A DNA stretch of 64,000 nucleotides, taken from CAJXQU01 sp965223825 (GTDB lineage Bacteria > Pseudomonadota > Gammaproteobacteria > CAJXQU01). Position numbers and translations under genes: made by a program. This document shows, one piece after another, positions 1-9,652 of the stretch. The stretch is from the NCBI GenBank assembly GCA_965223825.1, contig OZ245018.1, forward strand, positions 1,736,001-1,800,000. The letters are read 5' to 3'. Under the pieces are notes generated by a model, which was not told where the DNA came from, ran no database searches, and saw only the letters and a program-made list of their open reading frames with translations. Every line of letters begins with the position of its first letter. The stretch's first letter is position 1.

Positions 1-785
1 AGCACTTTTTCCGTAACCGTTTCATATTCAGCTGCAACAGTAACTAATTTTTCTGATGCTTCACTTACCAAGACACGTTCTTGAGTATCTTCATAGACCG
101 CAGGAATAATCTCGATACGTTGTGAACTTTCTGTCTTCAGCATGCGCTCAGTAACAGTGTCATATTTAGCAGGGACAATATACTCAGCAAAACATTGACC
201 CGCAGAAACTGCGTCAGGTACACCGAGCGTTTGCGCATACTTCACGTACGATGCATCAGGATGTAATGCATTTTTACTTTGTGCTGATGCAAGGCCAGAT
301 CGTCCATAATGCCAATGTGTTTCAGAATCCTTGACCAACACTTTTTCAGAAACCGTTTCATATGTCGCTGGAACCGTAACGAGCTTTTCAGACGCTTCTT
401 TAACTAATACTCGCTCAGTTACCGTTTCGTATTTAGCGGGGATAACTTCTAAACGTTCACCAGCAGGTTTCGTTTCGACTGTTTCAGTCGTTGTTTCAAA
501 CTTAGGTGGTGCCCAGATACGCGCATAACATTGGCCAGGCGTCGCATTCGGTGGTAACAGATCCGCAGTCATACCTGCTGCAGCACCTGATACGACAGGA
601 GCCGTACTTACTGTGGCATTGGTGATGCCTCCAGTTGCTATACCAATACTGGCTGCGATTGGTGCTTGAATGTTGAGAAGTTGTGCTGAAATGTCCTGAG
701 CCTGTGATGTGTTAGCGAAAGTGCTAAGCCCCATCGCACATACAGAAAGCAGTCCAGTTGTTAAATTACGAGGTTTAATTGACAT
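1..785 (-). CDS. Envelope repeat protein with signal peptide, C-terminal part beyond window edge
   Basis: The frame is open on the minus strand from ATG at 785 to base 1, giving at least 261 residues, so the gene is cut by the window edge. An AAGGAGGG Shine-Dalgarno sequence precedes the start. Residues 1-30 look like a cleavable signal peptide ending near ASTSQA/QD. After a low-complexity Ala/Thr/Gly stretch the protein has two related units, each beginning with a Cys-containing segment (GQCYARIWAPPKFE, GQCFAEYIVPAKYD). Each continues with repeats of the type YETVTERVLVKEASEKL in which P-A-x-Y-E-x-V-x-E recurs every 20-25 residues. This repeat style is known to me from proteobacterial proteins that carry a C-terminal peptidoglycan-binding domain, but that domain would lie outside the window. 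Exported and probably wall-associated; function unknown. Confidence 0.7.
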   Translation of the reverse strand, partial: MSIKPRNLTTGLLSVCAMGLSTFANTSQAQDISAQLLNIQAPIAASIGIATGGITNATVSTAPVVSGAAAGMTADLLPPNATPGQCYARIWAPPKFETTTETVETKPAGERLEVIPAKYETVTERVLVKEASEKLVTVPATYETVSEKVLVKDSETHWHYGRSGLASAQSKNALHPDASYVKYAQTLGVPDAVSAGQCFAEYIVPAKYDTVTERMLKTESSQRIEIIPAVYEDTQERVLVSEASEKLVTVAAEYETVTEKV

Positions 786-1222
786 TATACCTCCCTCCTT
801 TATTTAGTTAATGGTTCAAGATAGTGAGAGTGAACATTATCAGCCAGTTAAAACACCTAGCTTGAATGCGATTGTAGATAATTGTGAAAAATAATCAATT
901 GTTTTTTTGGTTTAATTTGTTAGTTGTTGATATATATAACTTTTATATATTTAAATTAGTCATTAATTTTGCAAACCCTAATAATGAACTTTAAGTTTCA
1001 ACAATAAATAACAAAAAGAAATATCCTTTATAATTTGTTATAAAACAATTACTTATATTAGTTTATTAATGCTAACTATTATTATTGAAAACCGAATTGT
1101 TAGATTATATTTTCACTATGTAACGTAAATATGACACAGCAGTTAAATCATAAATCACCATCGCTGAATGTAATATGAGCCCAAGTCTTACATGGCGAAG
1201 AGCTGTGAACTGAGTCGCAAAG
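786..1222. other. AT-rich divergent intergenic region
   Basis: This 437-bp gap lies between the divergent envelope repeat protein and the muramidase gene. It is strikingly AT-rich between about 890 and 1110, with runs such as TATATATAACTTTTATATAT. It probably holds both promoters, but I cannot assign -35/-10 boxes with confidence. I see no RNA gene or coding sequence in it. Confidence 0.5.
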
Positions 1223-2206
1223 ATGAGCCCATTAAAGATGAATATGCTGAATAATCTACAAGATAAACAACTTCATGCCGTTCTTTCATTAGCGTGTTTA
1301 GAGGAAGATTGGCGCCCTAGCCTGCAACGAATTATTCAAGGCGATACATCACTTGATCGTCATTCGGCACAAGAATTAGCGGTTAAAGCCATTCAACGTA
1401 TTTTGATCTTTTTAGGCTATTCCACCGCCACGACGGGCGCTTTTTTGATCGATGGTGATTTTGGACGTGGTACAAATAGAGGTCTCGCCCAATTTCAATA
1501 CGAATACGACCTTACCGATCAAGTCGATAGCAAACTGCTCAGCTACCCTTGCAGTTATCAAACGGCAAGGAAGCGGATCATTAGCATTCCAGATGTCAGG
1601 TTAACTGTAGAGACGTTGGATATATTGTCAAAGGTTTGCCTGCAAAAAATACGACTTGGGCAGATCACACTTGGCAATTTTGACGACGCCCTATTTCACT
1701 TAAATGCATTGCACGAGGGCCATTTATTAACCTGCACGCAAATTGTCGAAAAGTATGGTGATGTTGCAATCTATGTCGCTAACGAAACAAACATCCTTCC
1801 AGAGTGGATTCTAGCGATCATTCGCCAAGAATCTGCCGGTGTGATCCGCCCTCGTTTCGAGCAACACAAATTGAGCCGTGCTTACCATAAATCACCAGAC
1901 GCCGACTTTGCAGAATTACGGATCGCCTCAATGAGTATTGGACTTGGACAAATTATGGGTTTTAACTACAAAGCTGTCGGCGCTACCTCGGCGACAAGCA
2001 TGTTAAATGCTCCGATAGACGATCAAATCCACTACATCGGCCAGTTTCTCCGGCCGATCCGTTACTCCTTGCAAGATCAAATGCCAGATCAAAAAACCTT
2101 CAACAAGATCGCCCGCTTTTATAATGGCCCTGCCTATGCCAGCCATTTTTATCATGAAAAAATCGAAAAGTGGTTCCTAGAGTTCAAGCGTTTGTTACGA
2201 ACATAA
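1223..2206 (+). CDS. Peptidoglycan-binding / N-acetylmuramidase (DUF3380) protein
   Basis: This 327-residue protein probably cleaves the glycan strand of peptidoglycan. The N-terminal third (about residues 45-95) has a peptidoglycan-binding-like helical repeat: AVKAIQRILIFLGY, then a short linker, then IDGDFGRGTNRGLAQFQ. The C-terminal half matches the DUF3380 N-acetylmuramidase family: EWILAIIRQESAG with the expected Glu, FEQHKLSR, then SMSIGLGQIMGFNYKAVG and FYNGPAYA. No signal peptide is visible, so export may be through a holin-like or non-classical route, or the start may be elsewhere. The ATG at 1223 has no convincing Shine-Dalgarno sequence; ATGs at 1238 and 1244 are alternatives. The gene stands alone, with no phage structural genes around it. 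The family call is fairly secure, the biological role is not. Confidence 0.7.
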   Translation: MSPLKMNMLNNLQDKQLHAVLSLACLEEDWRPSLQRIIQGDTSLDRHSAQELAVKAIQRILIFLGYSTATTGAFLIDGDFGRGTNRGLAQFQYEYDLTDQVDSKLLSYPCSYQTARKRIISIPDVRLTVETLDILSKVCLQKIRLGQITLGNFDDALFHLNALHEGHLLTCTQIVEKYGDVAIYVANETNILPEWILAIIRQESAGVIRPRFEQHKLSRAYHKSPDADFAELRIASMSIGLGQIMGFNYKAVGATSATSMLNAPIDDQIHYIGQFLRPIRYSLQDQMPDQKTFNKIARFYNGPAYASHFYHEKIEKWFLEFKRLLRT

Positions 2207-2384
2207 ATTAATTCCCTACAAAAAATAAGACTTTATACAAAACCTGACCCATTTCACCAAATAGTTTCCCTTAAAAAGTAAAGAATCCTACAAAATCGGC
2301 GATAGATTATTTTAAGTACGAACAATCTATCTAAAGCACCGCGCCTGGTGCAATCTCTCAAAAACAACGAGGTTTTTCTGAAGT

Positions 2385-5033
2385 ATGGGACAATACAAAG
2401 ATATGTCTGTGCCTGACGATCTGGTGGACGTCATTGCACATATGAAAGAAGTAGACAGTTACAGAGAAGAACTCACTATTCTCGGCCAAGCTTGGGATTT
2501 ACTCACAATTCTCGGACGTATGAGCGGTGGTCGCACCGATATGACGTCAATTCGCGAAGATTTCAGACTGCTCACGGAAAAATTAATCGGCAGCCTTGGG
2601 CAAGAAACCCTATCTAAAACTATTTTAGATATCAGCTCAAAAGCTCAAGTGACGATCGATATTATCATTCGAAATCTCTTTGAAAGAACAGCTGATATTG
2701 GCTTTCTTGCCACGGATGATGATCTACGCAAGTACTTGCGCCAAACCCGCTCTTTTAAAAAATCAATGCGAGATCTGGATAACATAGATCAAGAAACCGC
2801 ATCAAAAGATCACGCACAACAAACCGCCGCCCTGATCAGCCGATTTCGAGAATACGTTGCAAAGTATTCGGTTTATCACAATATAATTCTGCTCGATACC
2901 AACGGTGATGTGCTTGCACAACTGGATGAGAACAATCCCATCACTAAGTCGAATGACCCATTGATCAAACGTGCCCTAACCACACAAGACGATTATATCG
3001 AAACGTTTTCACGCACCGATTTACAACCTGATGCTGATCAAGCACTGATCTACTCCTATCGCGTTACTGAATCTAACGCGCCAGGTTCCGAGGCATTAGG
3101 TGTTTTGTGTTTATGTTTTCGTTTTGAAAATGAAATGCAGGGAATCTTTGAAAACTTAACAACAGCGGACGACTGGTCAGTTCTGACCTTGATGGATGAT
3201 CAAGGTCAAATCATTGCCTCAAGCAGTCCCAACCAAGTTCCTGTTGGGGCAAAGTTAGAAAGTGCAACCAATGCGGAGTATAAAGTCGTCAAATTCGCTG
3301 GCCGCCGTTATATTGCAAAAACACTCGACACGAAAGGTTATCAAGGCTTCTATGGCCTCGGTTGGAAAGGCCACGTGATGATGCCGATCGATGTTGCTTT
3401 TGAAAACAACAGCCGCTTGGCCATTCAAAGCGTGGATGAACAAATTCTCGACTCTATTTTGAAAAACCCACGCCTATTTTCTGAGGAAATCCAAAATATT
3501 CCAATTGAAGCAGAAAAAATTCAAACCGAACTCGATCGCACGGTTTGGAATGGCAATATCTCTTCTGAAAATCGTAATGACGGAGACGCCACCAGTGCGT
3601 CAAAAGTACTTTTATGGGAGATTAGTCGCACGGGTATGAAAACAAAAAATGTTTTCGCACGCGCCATTCAAAACTTGCACGAAACGGTAGTGACAACCTA
3701 TCTAAACGATGTGGAGTTTATGGCGTCATTAGCGATCGATATTATGGATCGTAATCTCTATGAGCGCGCAAACGATTGTCGTTGGTGGGCGTTAACATCA
3801 GAATTCAAACGCATCTTAAGCCTAAAGAATATTGACGAAAACGAAGCTGAAAAAGCCAGTCAAATTCTGGCATACATTAATAATCTTTATACGGTTTACA
3901 CAAACCTCTTCTTATATAGTAAATCTGGCAAAATTATCGCCGTTTCAAATCCAGCCGAGAACCATTTAGTCGGACACAACCTCAACGAAGCTTGGGTGAG
4001 CAATACGTTGAAGCTCCATAATTCTCAGCATTATTGTGTTTCCAGTTTCGACCAAACCCCCCTTTACGATAATCGACATACCTATATTTACAGTGCGGCG
4101 ATTAATCCGGAGAACTCCGACCAGCAGGCTGTTGGCGGCATTGGGATTGTGTTTGATAGTGAGCCAGAGTTTAAAGCGATGCTAATGGATTCTCTCCCGC
4201 GTAACAGTGACGGTGAATTAGTGGCGGGCTGTTTCGCGGTCTTTGTGGATAAGAAAGGACGCGTCATCGCGGCTACACGGGATGATCTCAAACCCGGAGA
4301 AGTTTTAGAAATTAATCTCTCAATGCTGAATATTACGGAGGGTGAAAGTGAATCTGCGATCATTGCCTTCAACGGCGCTTATTATGCTGTCGGCCTGAAG
4401 TCCAGCCGAGGTTATCGTGAATACAAGAGTCAAAAAGATACCTACAAAAACCCGGTTTTTAGCCTCGTCTTTATGGAGCTGGATAAAGTTGGTGCCCATG
4501 AAGATGTTAAATCCATTGACCGATTACTGACATCAAGCGCAAATACGCGCCCTGTCACACAAAACTACACCGAAATTGCGACTTTCTATATTGATGGCCA
4601 ATGGTTTGGTGTTGATGCGAATGAGGTGATCGAGGCAATTGAATTTGACAATGTCCAACCGATTCCTGGAACAGAAAATATCGTGGTCGGCACACGTTTT
4701 TATAAAGGAAAACCGATTACGGTGATCAATCCGAGCGAACTACTCGGTGCAAATTTGAGCGTTGATTCAGAACACCTTGAAATCATCATCATGAAAACCA
4801 CCCACGGGGAAATTGGCGTACTCGTCGAGCGTTTAGGTGAAATTCCTCGGATCGAAAATGAAAGACTTGAACGTAATAATAGCCTGCTTTCAGATGCTGG
4901 GCTGTTCATTAAGAGTATAGTCTCACCCGCGAGTAATGACGCCCACGATCCAATGTTAATCATCCTCAGTCCGAGCGATCTGATGACGCACTTAACGCAT
5001 GACGTTACTCACCTTTCCTCAGAATTGACATAG
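2385..5033 (+). CDS. Soluble CheW-domain protein with duplicated Cache-like sensor region
   Basis: 882 residues with no transmembrane segment or signal peptide that I can see. The C-terminal 150 residues (about 728-875) form a CheW domain: a beta-rich fold with FYIDGQWFGVDANEVIEAIE, the loop YKGKPITVINPSELLG, and a final GEIGVLVERLGEI. This suggests docking to a CheA/chemoreceptor array. The rest is an internal duplication: RNLFERTADIGFLATD (from residue 96) and RNLYERANDCRWWALTS (from residue 456) begin two copies of about 360 residues. Each continues with Cache-like sequence (IILLDTNGDVLAQ; LFLYSKSGKIIAVS). No methyl-accepting signalling domain is present, so it is not a chemoreceptor. It is probably a cytoplasmic sensor-coupling adaptor. 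The ligand is unknown. A GAGG lies 12-15 bases ahead of the ATG. Confidence 0.7.
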   Translation: MGQYKDMSVPDDLVDVIAHMKEVDSYREELTILGQAWDLLTILGRMSGGRTDMTSIREDFRLLTEKLIGSLGQETLSKTILDISSKAQVTIDIIIRNLFERTADIGFLATDDDLRKYLRQTRSFKKSMRDLDNIDQETASKDHAQQTAALISRFREYVAKYSVYHNIILLDTNGDVLAQLDENNPITKSNDPLIKRALTTQDDYIETFSRTDLQPDADQALIYSYRVTESNAPGSEALGVLCLCFRFENEMQGIFENLTTADDWSVLTLMDDQGQIIASSSPNQVPVGAKLESATNAEYKVVKFAGRRYIAKTLDTKGYQGFYGLGWKGHVMMPIDVAFENNSRLAIQSVDEQILDSILKNPRLFSEEIQNIPIEAEKIQTELDRTVWNGNISSENRNDGDATSASKVLLWEISRTGMKTKNVFARAIQNLHETVVTTYLNDVEFMASLAIDIMDRNLYERANDCRWWALTSEFKRILSLKNIDENEAEKASQILAYINNLYTVYTNLFLYSKSGKIIAVSNPAENHLVGHNLNEAWVSNTLKLHNSQHYCVSSFDQTPLYDNRHTYIYSAAINPENSDQQAVGGIGIVFDSEPEFKAMLMDSLPRNSDGELVAGCFAVFVDKKGRVIAATRDDLKPGEVLEINLSMLNITEGESESAIIAFNGAYYAVGLKSSRGYREYKSQKDTYKNPVFSLVFMELDKVGAHEDVKSIDRLLTSSANTRPVTQNYTEIATFYIDGQWFGVDANEVIEAIEFDNVQPIPGTENIVVGTRFYKGKPITVINPSELLGANLSVDSEHLEIIIMKTTHGEIGVLVERLGEIPRIENERLERNNSLLSDAGLFIKSIVSPASNDAHDPMLIILSPSDLMTHLTHDVTHLSSELT

Positions 5034-5059
5034 CAGTTAAAGTCAGCCTTATGACAACT

Positions 5060-5085
5060 GAGTCGCGCATCATCATGCGCGGCTC
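5060..5085. terminator. Hairpin after the CheW gene
   Basis: GAGTCGCGCAT and ATGCGCGGCTC form an 11-bp stem with one wobble pair and a 4-base loop, 27 bases after the CheW stop codon. Only a weak T-run follows, so it may be a poor intrinsic terminator or an mRNA-stabilising hairpin. Confidence 0.45.
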
Positions 5086-5243
5086 ATTTATCGTCAAAAA
5101 CATGTCAATTTATTCATGTTTAACAATGAGTTAAAACTCTTATTCTTTCTAATTTCTAGTCTCAAACACAATAAATAAAGTATGATCTAGGCTCAGCAAT
5201 TCTCTAACTCCCCAACAACCGAAATGATAGCCAGATTACCGAA

Positions 5244-6326
5244 ATGACATCACGAGCAAACCCACTAAACGATCAAACCATTGATCTCGATCACCTTCCT
5301 AGTTTGGATCGATTACGTTCACTGGCCATGATTATGGTGATCGGTGTCCATGCGTTCGGTTACGCGCCGCAATATAACGGTTTAAGTTATGAAATTACTC
5401 GGTTTCTTATCAATACTGTTCCCGTCTCGGTATTTTTTCTTGTTGATGGCTTTCTTTTCTCTTACAAATATGAAAAAAGAGAAATGCTTAATGTATCAAA
5501 TTACATTAAGAAGTCTGTATACCGCCTTGTTATACCTTGGTTTTTATTCTCTTTATTTTATGTGAGTATCCGTTATGCATTTGAAGTAGGGAATTTCTTC
5601 GACACCCATTTTCTTTATCAAAAAAGCGGGTCTGAAAAGCTCTTAGTCATGTATGCGTCTGCGATCGCACCACAGACATACTTTTTGCTCTCGTTGTTTA
5701 TGATCAGAATTACCGCACCACTTACCGCCCTTTTATTACGTGCTGAAAGGCGTTGGCTGATCGTTTTGTACAGCGTCTACATGATCGGTTTCATGCAATA
5801 TTTCCCACTTTTGAAAGAACTAATGCCGATTAAAATCGGTCAAGAGCCTTTTATCCACGCCATTTGGGGTTATCACTTTTATTTAACAGGCGTCATTTTG
5901 TATCGTTTTCGTTCGCATCTGACCTTGAGCTTGCTTTACTTCATGCTGTTTCTTTTTCCGGTTGTTGTTGTGGCCAGATACACTTACCACACACCACTCG
6001 CAATTCAGATCTTGCAATACCATTACTTGCTATCGCTTTTTATGTTGTTTTATCACTTTGCTAATCAATTCCGTGTATTGGATGTATTTAAAGGTTATAC
6101 GATGGGGATCTACTTATTGCACATTCCCGTCGTGATGAAATGTACCGCCGTTTTTTCAAATGCGATCAGTCACTCTCCAACGCTCAGTTATTTCTTGATT
6201 TGGAGCTTGTCATTGTTAATCGCATGGGGCTTAACCTTTATCTTGAAGCAATCGCGATTAGGATCTTTCGCTCTCGGTGAACGATCGTATCGACCGAGGT
6301 TTAGCTTTAAGCGTGCAAATGCATAA
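5244..6326 (+). CDS. Acyltransferase 3 family membrane protein
   Basis: 360 residues of an integral membrane O-acyltransferase (acyltransferase 3 / OafA-type). The diagnostic N-terminal stretch is present: SLDRLRSLAMIMVIGVHAFG, with the conserved Arg and the His of the first membrane helix. About ten hydrophobic segments follow, including FLLSLFMIRITAPL, LIWSLSLLIAWGLTFIL and LLYFMLFLFPVVVVA. Such enzymes transfer acetyl or other acyl groups to cell-surface sugars. No glycosyltransferases or polysaccharide genes are adjacent, so the substrate cannot be inferred. The gene stands alone, with 210 bases upstream and a 194-base gap downstream. Confidence 0.75.
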   Translation: MTSRANPLNDQTIDLDHLPSLDRLRSLAMIMVIGVHAFGYAPQYNGLSYEITRFLINTVPVSVFFLVDGFLFSYKYEKREMLNVSNYIKKSVYRLVIPWFLFSLFYVSIRYAFEVGNFFDTHFLYQKSGSEKLLVMYASAIAPQTYFLLSLFMIRITAPLTALLLRAERRWLIVLYSVYMIGFMQYFPLLKELMPIKIGQEPFIHAIWGYHFYLTGVILYRFRSHLTLSLLYFMLFLFPVVVVARYTYHTPLAIQILQYHYLLSLFMLFYHFANQFRVLDVFKGYTMGIYLLHIPVVMKCTAVFSNAISHSPTLSYFLIWSLSLLIAWGLTFILKQSRLGSFALGERSYRPRFSFKRANA

Positions 6327-6520
6327 TGATCAGGTAGTTACTCCGGCTATTTAACCTGGTTTGAATGACTGACTTTGCAATTGATCAAACAATACATTAA
6401 GCCGCTATTAATCCTCCCTCCCGCACACTACCTGATAATTGATATAACTTCGTTGCAATTACTGGCCGAAAAAACGGTCATATTGGCTAACGAATCTTTA
6501 AGTTTTCAGGAGTGAATGAC

Positions 6521-6868
6521 ATGTCTAAACATAATTCATCACGGATTTTGCTTATTCGAACGGAAAATGAGTACGCATTGCTCGATAAATTACGGTGTGC
6601 CGGTCGCAACGTTGTCGATGTGTTAAATGAAAAAGACGCGATCAATGAAATCATTCAATCAAACCCAAGCTGGGTTATTGTATCAGCAGGTTCTGATCAG
6701 GATGCGATCGCCAGTATGATTAAAACCATCCGCCCTTGGTTTAGTGGGCGCGTGATGGGCTTGTATGAAAATGCACAATTTGCCGTAACGTACCGGCCAC
6801 TCACACAACCGGCCGCAAGTAACTTGTCGCCTTATCGGCTTGAAACTGTAAAAGAAGTGCTCGAATAA
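6521..6868 (+). CDS. Small hypothetical protein, possibly a degenerate receiver-like domain
   Basis: 115 residues from the ATG at 6521, which sits 8 bases after a CAGGAG Shine-Dalgarno sequence. A GTG at 6512 in the same frame overlaps that sequence and is less likely. The start MSKHNSSRILLIRTENEYALLDKL and the alternation of hydrophobic strands and helices (VVDVLNEKDAINEIIQ, WVIVSAGSDQDAIASMIKTI) look like the first half of a response-regulator receiver fold. However, the phospho-acceptor Asp and Lys are not recognisable. I do not recognise the family. It lies just upstream of, and convergent with, the pat gene (17 bases apart). Confidence 0.55.
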   Translation: MSKHNSSRILLIRTENEYALLDKLRCAGRNVVDVLNEKDAINEIIQSNPSWVIVSAGSDQDAIASMIKTIRPWFSGRVMGLYENAQFAVTYRPLTQPAASNLSPYRLETVKEVLE

Positions 6869-6885
6869 GTACCGAATAAATCCGG

Positions 6886-9576
6886 CTAGAGCACTTTCTC
6901 GATTTGCATCACCGTATGATCGTCGAGAGTTTGCATAACAGTAAACCCGAGGCGTTTTACAAGCTGGATCATCGGACGATTTTCTGCCAGCACTTCACCT
7001 TCCATTAATTTCATTCCGCGGGTTTTCGCCACCGCGATCAAGCGACTAAGTAACTGAGTACCAATGCCTCGTTTCGTCCAGTCATCCGCTACCACGATCG
7101 CAAATTCACAACTGCGACGATCGGGGTTGATGATGTATCGCGCCACACCGATTTCTTTTTCTTCACCGTTGAGGTCATACACGGCGACGAACGCCATTTC
7201 GCGATCGTAGTCAATTTGCGTAAAGCGCACGAGCATTTCCGGGGTCAATTCCTGCACAGCACGCATAAATCGAAAATACTTGGATTCATCTGACAACGCG
7301 GCGACAAAATCTTTTTCTAACGCTGCATCTTCAGGACGAATCGGCCTGATCAGCACCTCCTTACCATCACCTAATTGATAAGATGTAACCAAATCGGCAG
7401 GATAAGGATGAATCGCCATGTGCGCATAACGCTCCACGCCACTAAACGCGTCATCTACCACAATGCGAACATCCAACACGATCGCTTCTTGATCATTCAC
7501 CACGAATGGATTGATATCCAATTCGCGGATCTGTGGAAGCTCAACCACCAGCTCCGATAAGTGTCGTAAAATATCAATAATGGCGTTTTTATCAACGGCA
7601 GGTTGATTGCGGAACCGATCGAGTAGTTTTGAAATACGTGTACGGCTGATCAGATTGTTGATAATCAGGTTATTCAACGGTGGCAATGCCGTTGCGCGAT
7701 CACGCACAAACTCTAGCATCGTTCCGCCCGCGCCGAAAACGATCACCGGACCAAAAACCTGATCGCGAATGATGCCTGCCATCAGCTCACGACCATACGG
7801 TCGCTGATACATAGACTCTACAGTAACGCCTTCAATATGCGCATCCGGTCGATGTTCTTTAACTCTTTCTATCAATTCGTTATAAGCGTTACGCACTGCT
7901 TGGGCCGAACTTACATTTAATTGAACGCCGTCCACATCTGTTTTGTGGGTGATATCTGGCGAATTAATTTTCATCGCAACCGGTAAACCGAGCGATTCTG
8001 CTGCAACGAGCGCCTCATTTGGTGATCGGCAGGCAATCACCGGCATCACGGGAATTCCAAACGCGCTTAGAACGGCATTACTTTCCGCACGGCTAAGCAA
8101 AGTCCGATCTTCGCTTAATGCCGTTTCAATTATTAGCCGCGCGCCATCGACATCTGCCGTGCTGCTTTCTCGCATTGGCCCAGGTACTTCAAGCAATAAT
8201 TGTTGGTTATGGTGATATTCGACCAGATAATCAAACGACTCTACCGCGCTTTCAGGCGTCATAAACGTGGGTAATTTGTGCTCGCGGAAAAGTTGTCTGG
8301 ACTCGTGGATTTGCTCCATCCCCATCCAACAGGTCAGGATGATTTTCTGAGCGGATTTTTGCAGCGCGATCAATCGTTCTGCCACCGCGAAGGGGTATGT
8401 CATGGCTTGTGGCGTTAAGATTACTAACACACCATCGACATTGCTATCATTCAAGCAGATCTGCACTGCCTGCTCGTAGCGTTCCGGTAAGGCATCACCG
8501 AGTAAATCAATCGGGTTACCTGGCCACCAATGCGCGGGCATGATGGCTTTTAAGGCAGACTTGGTTTCTTCAGATAATTCAACAATATCAATGCCGAGAT
8601 CCAACCCGCGATCCGTCGCCATGATACCGGGGCCGCCGCCATTGGTGACAATTGCCAAACGATTTCCTTTGGCTCGATGCTGGTTTGCGAGTAACTGAGC
8701 GGCAGCGAAGAGTTGATTGATATTGTGCACACGCACAACACCGGCACGTTGCAGTGCTGCATCAAATACATTGTCCGATCCGACCAAAGAACCTGTATGC
8801 GACAAGGCCGCTTTAGCACTCAAACTATGTCGCCCGACTTTTAATGCAACCACCGGTTTTAAACGTGCTGCACTTCGTAAGCCGCTCATGAAAGCCCGTG
8901 CGTCACGGATACCTTCGACATAGACAATAATCCCGCGTGTTTCACTGTCTAACGCCAGATAATCCAACATACTGCCAAAATCGATATCCGCAGCATCACC
9001 GAGAGAGATCACCGCCGAGAAACCAATATTTCGGCTCGCTGCCCAATCAAGTATTGCTGTGCATAATGCGCCGGATTGCGAGATCAGAGCCAGATTCCCA
9101 CGCGCCGCAGTATTATTACTAAACGTCGCGTTTAAACCGATTTTAGGCCGCACTAAGCCAAGGCAATTCGGCCCAAGAATACGAATATTATGCTCACGTG
9201 CTTTCGCTAACATCGCATGTTGATAACGATTCGGCACCCCACCTTCGGTAAAACCAGCAGTTATGATGATCGCTGCTCGTACTTGATGCTCACCACATTG
9301 CTGCAGAATTGCTTCGATGCTATCCAATGGTGTCGCGATCACGGCGAGATCAACCGGCGCGTCAATCTCTCTCAAGTTTGCGTAGCAAAGCGTATCCCCC
9401 AACAAAGTGTGTTTTGGATTGACGGGATAAATCTTTCCTTTAAAACCGGCGTCGAGCAAGTTACGATAAACGAGCGTAGCAACGGAGTCGGGTTTCTGAC
9501 TAACGCCAAAAACAGCAACCGCTTGCGGTGAAAATAATTGTTCGAGATAGTGTGATCCCATCGGCATCCGACTCAT
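6886..9576 (-). CDS. pat: Protein lysine acetyltransferase, Pat/PatZ type (ADP-forming acyl-CoA synthetase-like fused to GNAT)
   Basis: 896 residues, close to the length of E. coli Pat/YfiQ. Domains in order: CoA-binding domain (about 8-140; SPQAVAVFGVSQKPDSVATL), succinyl-CoA-ligase-like domains (about 150-460; LALISQSGALCTAILDWAA with the conserved region around it), ATP-grasp domain (about 490-700; VAMKINSPDITHKTDVDGVQL) and a C-terminal GNAT domain (about 725-890; the acetyl-CoA loop is in DDWTKRGIGTQLLSRLIAVA). Family members acetylate lysines on metabolic enzymes such as acetyl-CoA synthetase. The gene is divergent from an HDAC-family deacetylase only 76 bases away, so the two probably form a reversible acetylation pair. 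Whether the synthetase half retains activity cannot be told from sequence alone. Confidence 0.85.
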   Translation of the reverse strand: MSRMPMGSHYLEQLFSPQAVAVFGVSQKPDSVATLVYRNLLDAGFKGKIYPVNPKHTLLGDTLCYANLREIDAPVDLAVIATPLDSIEAILQQCGEHQVRAAIIITAGFTEGGVPNRYQHAMLAKAREHNIRILGPNCLGLVRPKIGLNATFSNNTAARGNLALISQSGALCTAILDWAASRNIGFSAVISLGDAADIDFGSMLDYLALDSETRGIIVYVEGIRDARAFMSGLRSAARLKPVVALKVGRHSLSAKAALSHTGSLVGSDNVFDAALQRAGVVRVHNINQLFAAAQLLANQHRAKGNRLAIVTNGGGPGIMATDRGLDLGIDIVELSEETKSALKAIMPAHWWPGNPIDLLGDALPERYEQAVQICLNDSNVDGVLVILTPQAMTYPFAVAERLIALQKSAQKIILTCWMGMEQIHESRQLFREHKLPTFMTPESAVESFDYLVEYHHNQQLLLEVPGPMRESSTADVDGARLIIETALSEDRTLLSRAESNAVLSAFGIPVMPVIACRSPNEALVAAESLGLPVAMKINSPDITHKTDVDGVQLNVSSAQAVRNAYNELIERVKEHRPDAHIEGVTVESMYQRPYGRELMAGIIRDQVFGPVIVFGAGGTMLEFVRDRATALPPLNNLIINNLISRTRISKLLDRFRNQPAVDKNAIIDILRHLSELVVELPQIRELDINPFVVNDQEAIVLDVRIVVDDAFSGVERYAHMAIHPYPADLVTSYQLGDGKEVLIRPIRPEDAALEKDFVAALSDESKYFRFMRAVQELTPEMLVRFTQIDYDREMAFVAVYDLNGEEKEIGVARYIINPDRRSCEFAIVVADDWTKRGIGTQLLSRLIAVAKTRGMKLMEGEVLAENRPMIQLVKRLGFTVMQTLDDHTVMQIEKVL

Positions 9577-9652
9577 CTGCTGTGCTAACCTCGTTTGTGA
9601 GAAATGACGTGATTAGCAACATATAACTAAAATAAAGGCGGGGACTTGACCC

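Noticed and set aside
1223..2206. Prophage lysis gene marking an integrated phage
   Set aside because: No holin, tail or integrase genes occur around it; such muramidases are also found as single chromosomal genes.
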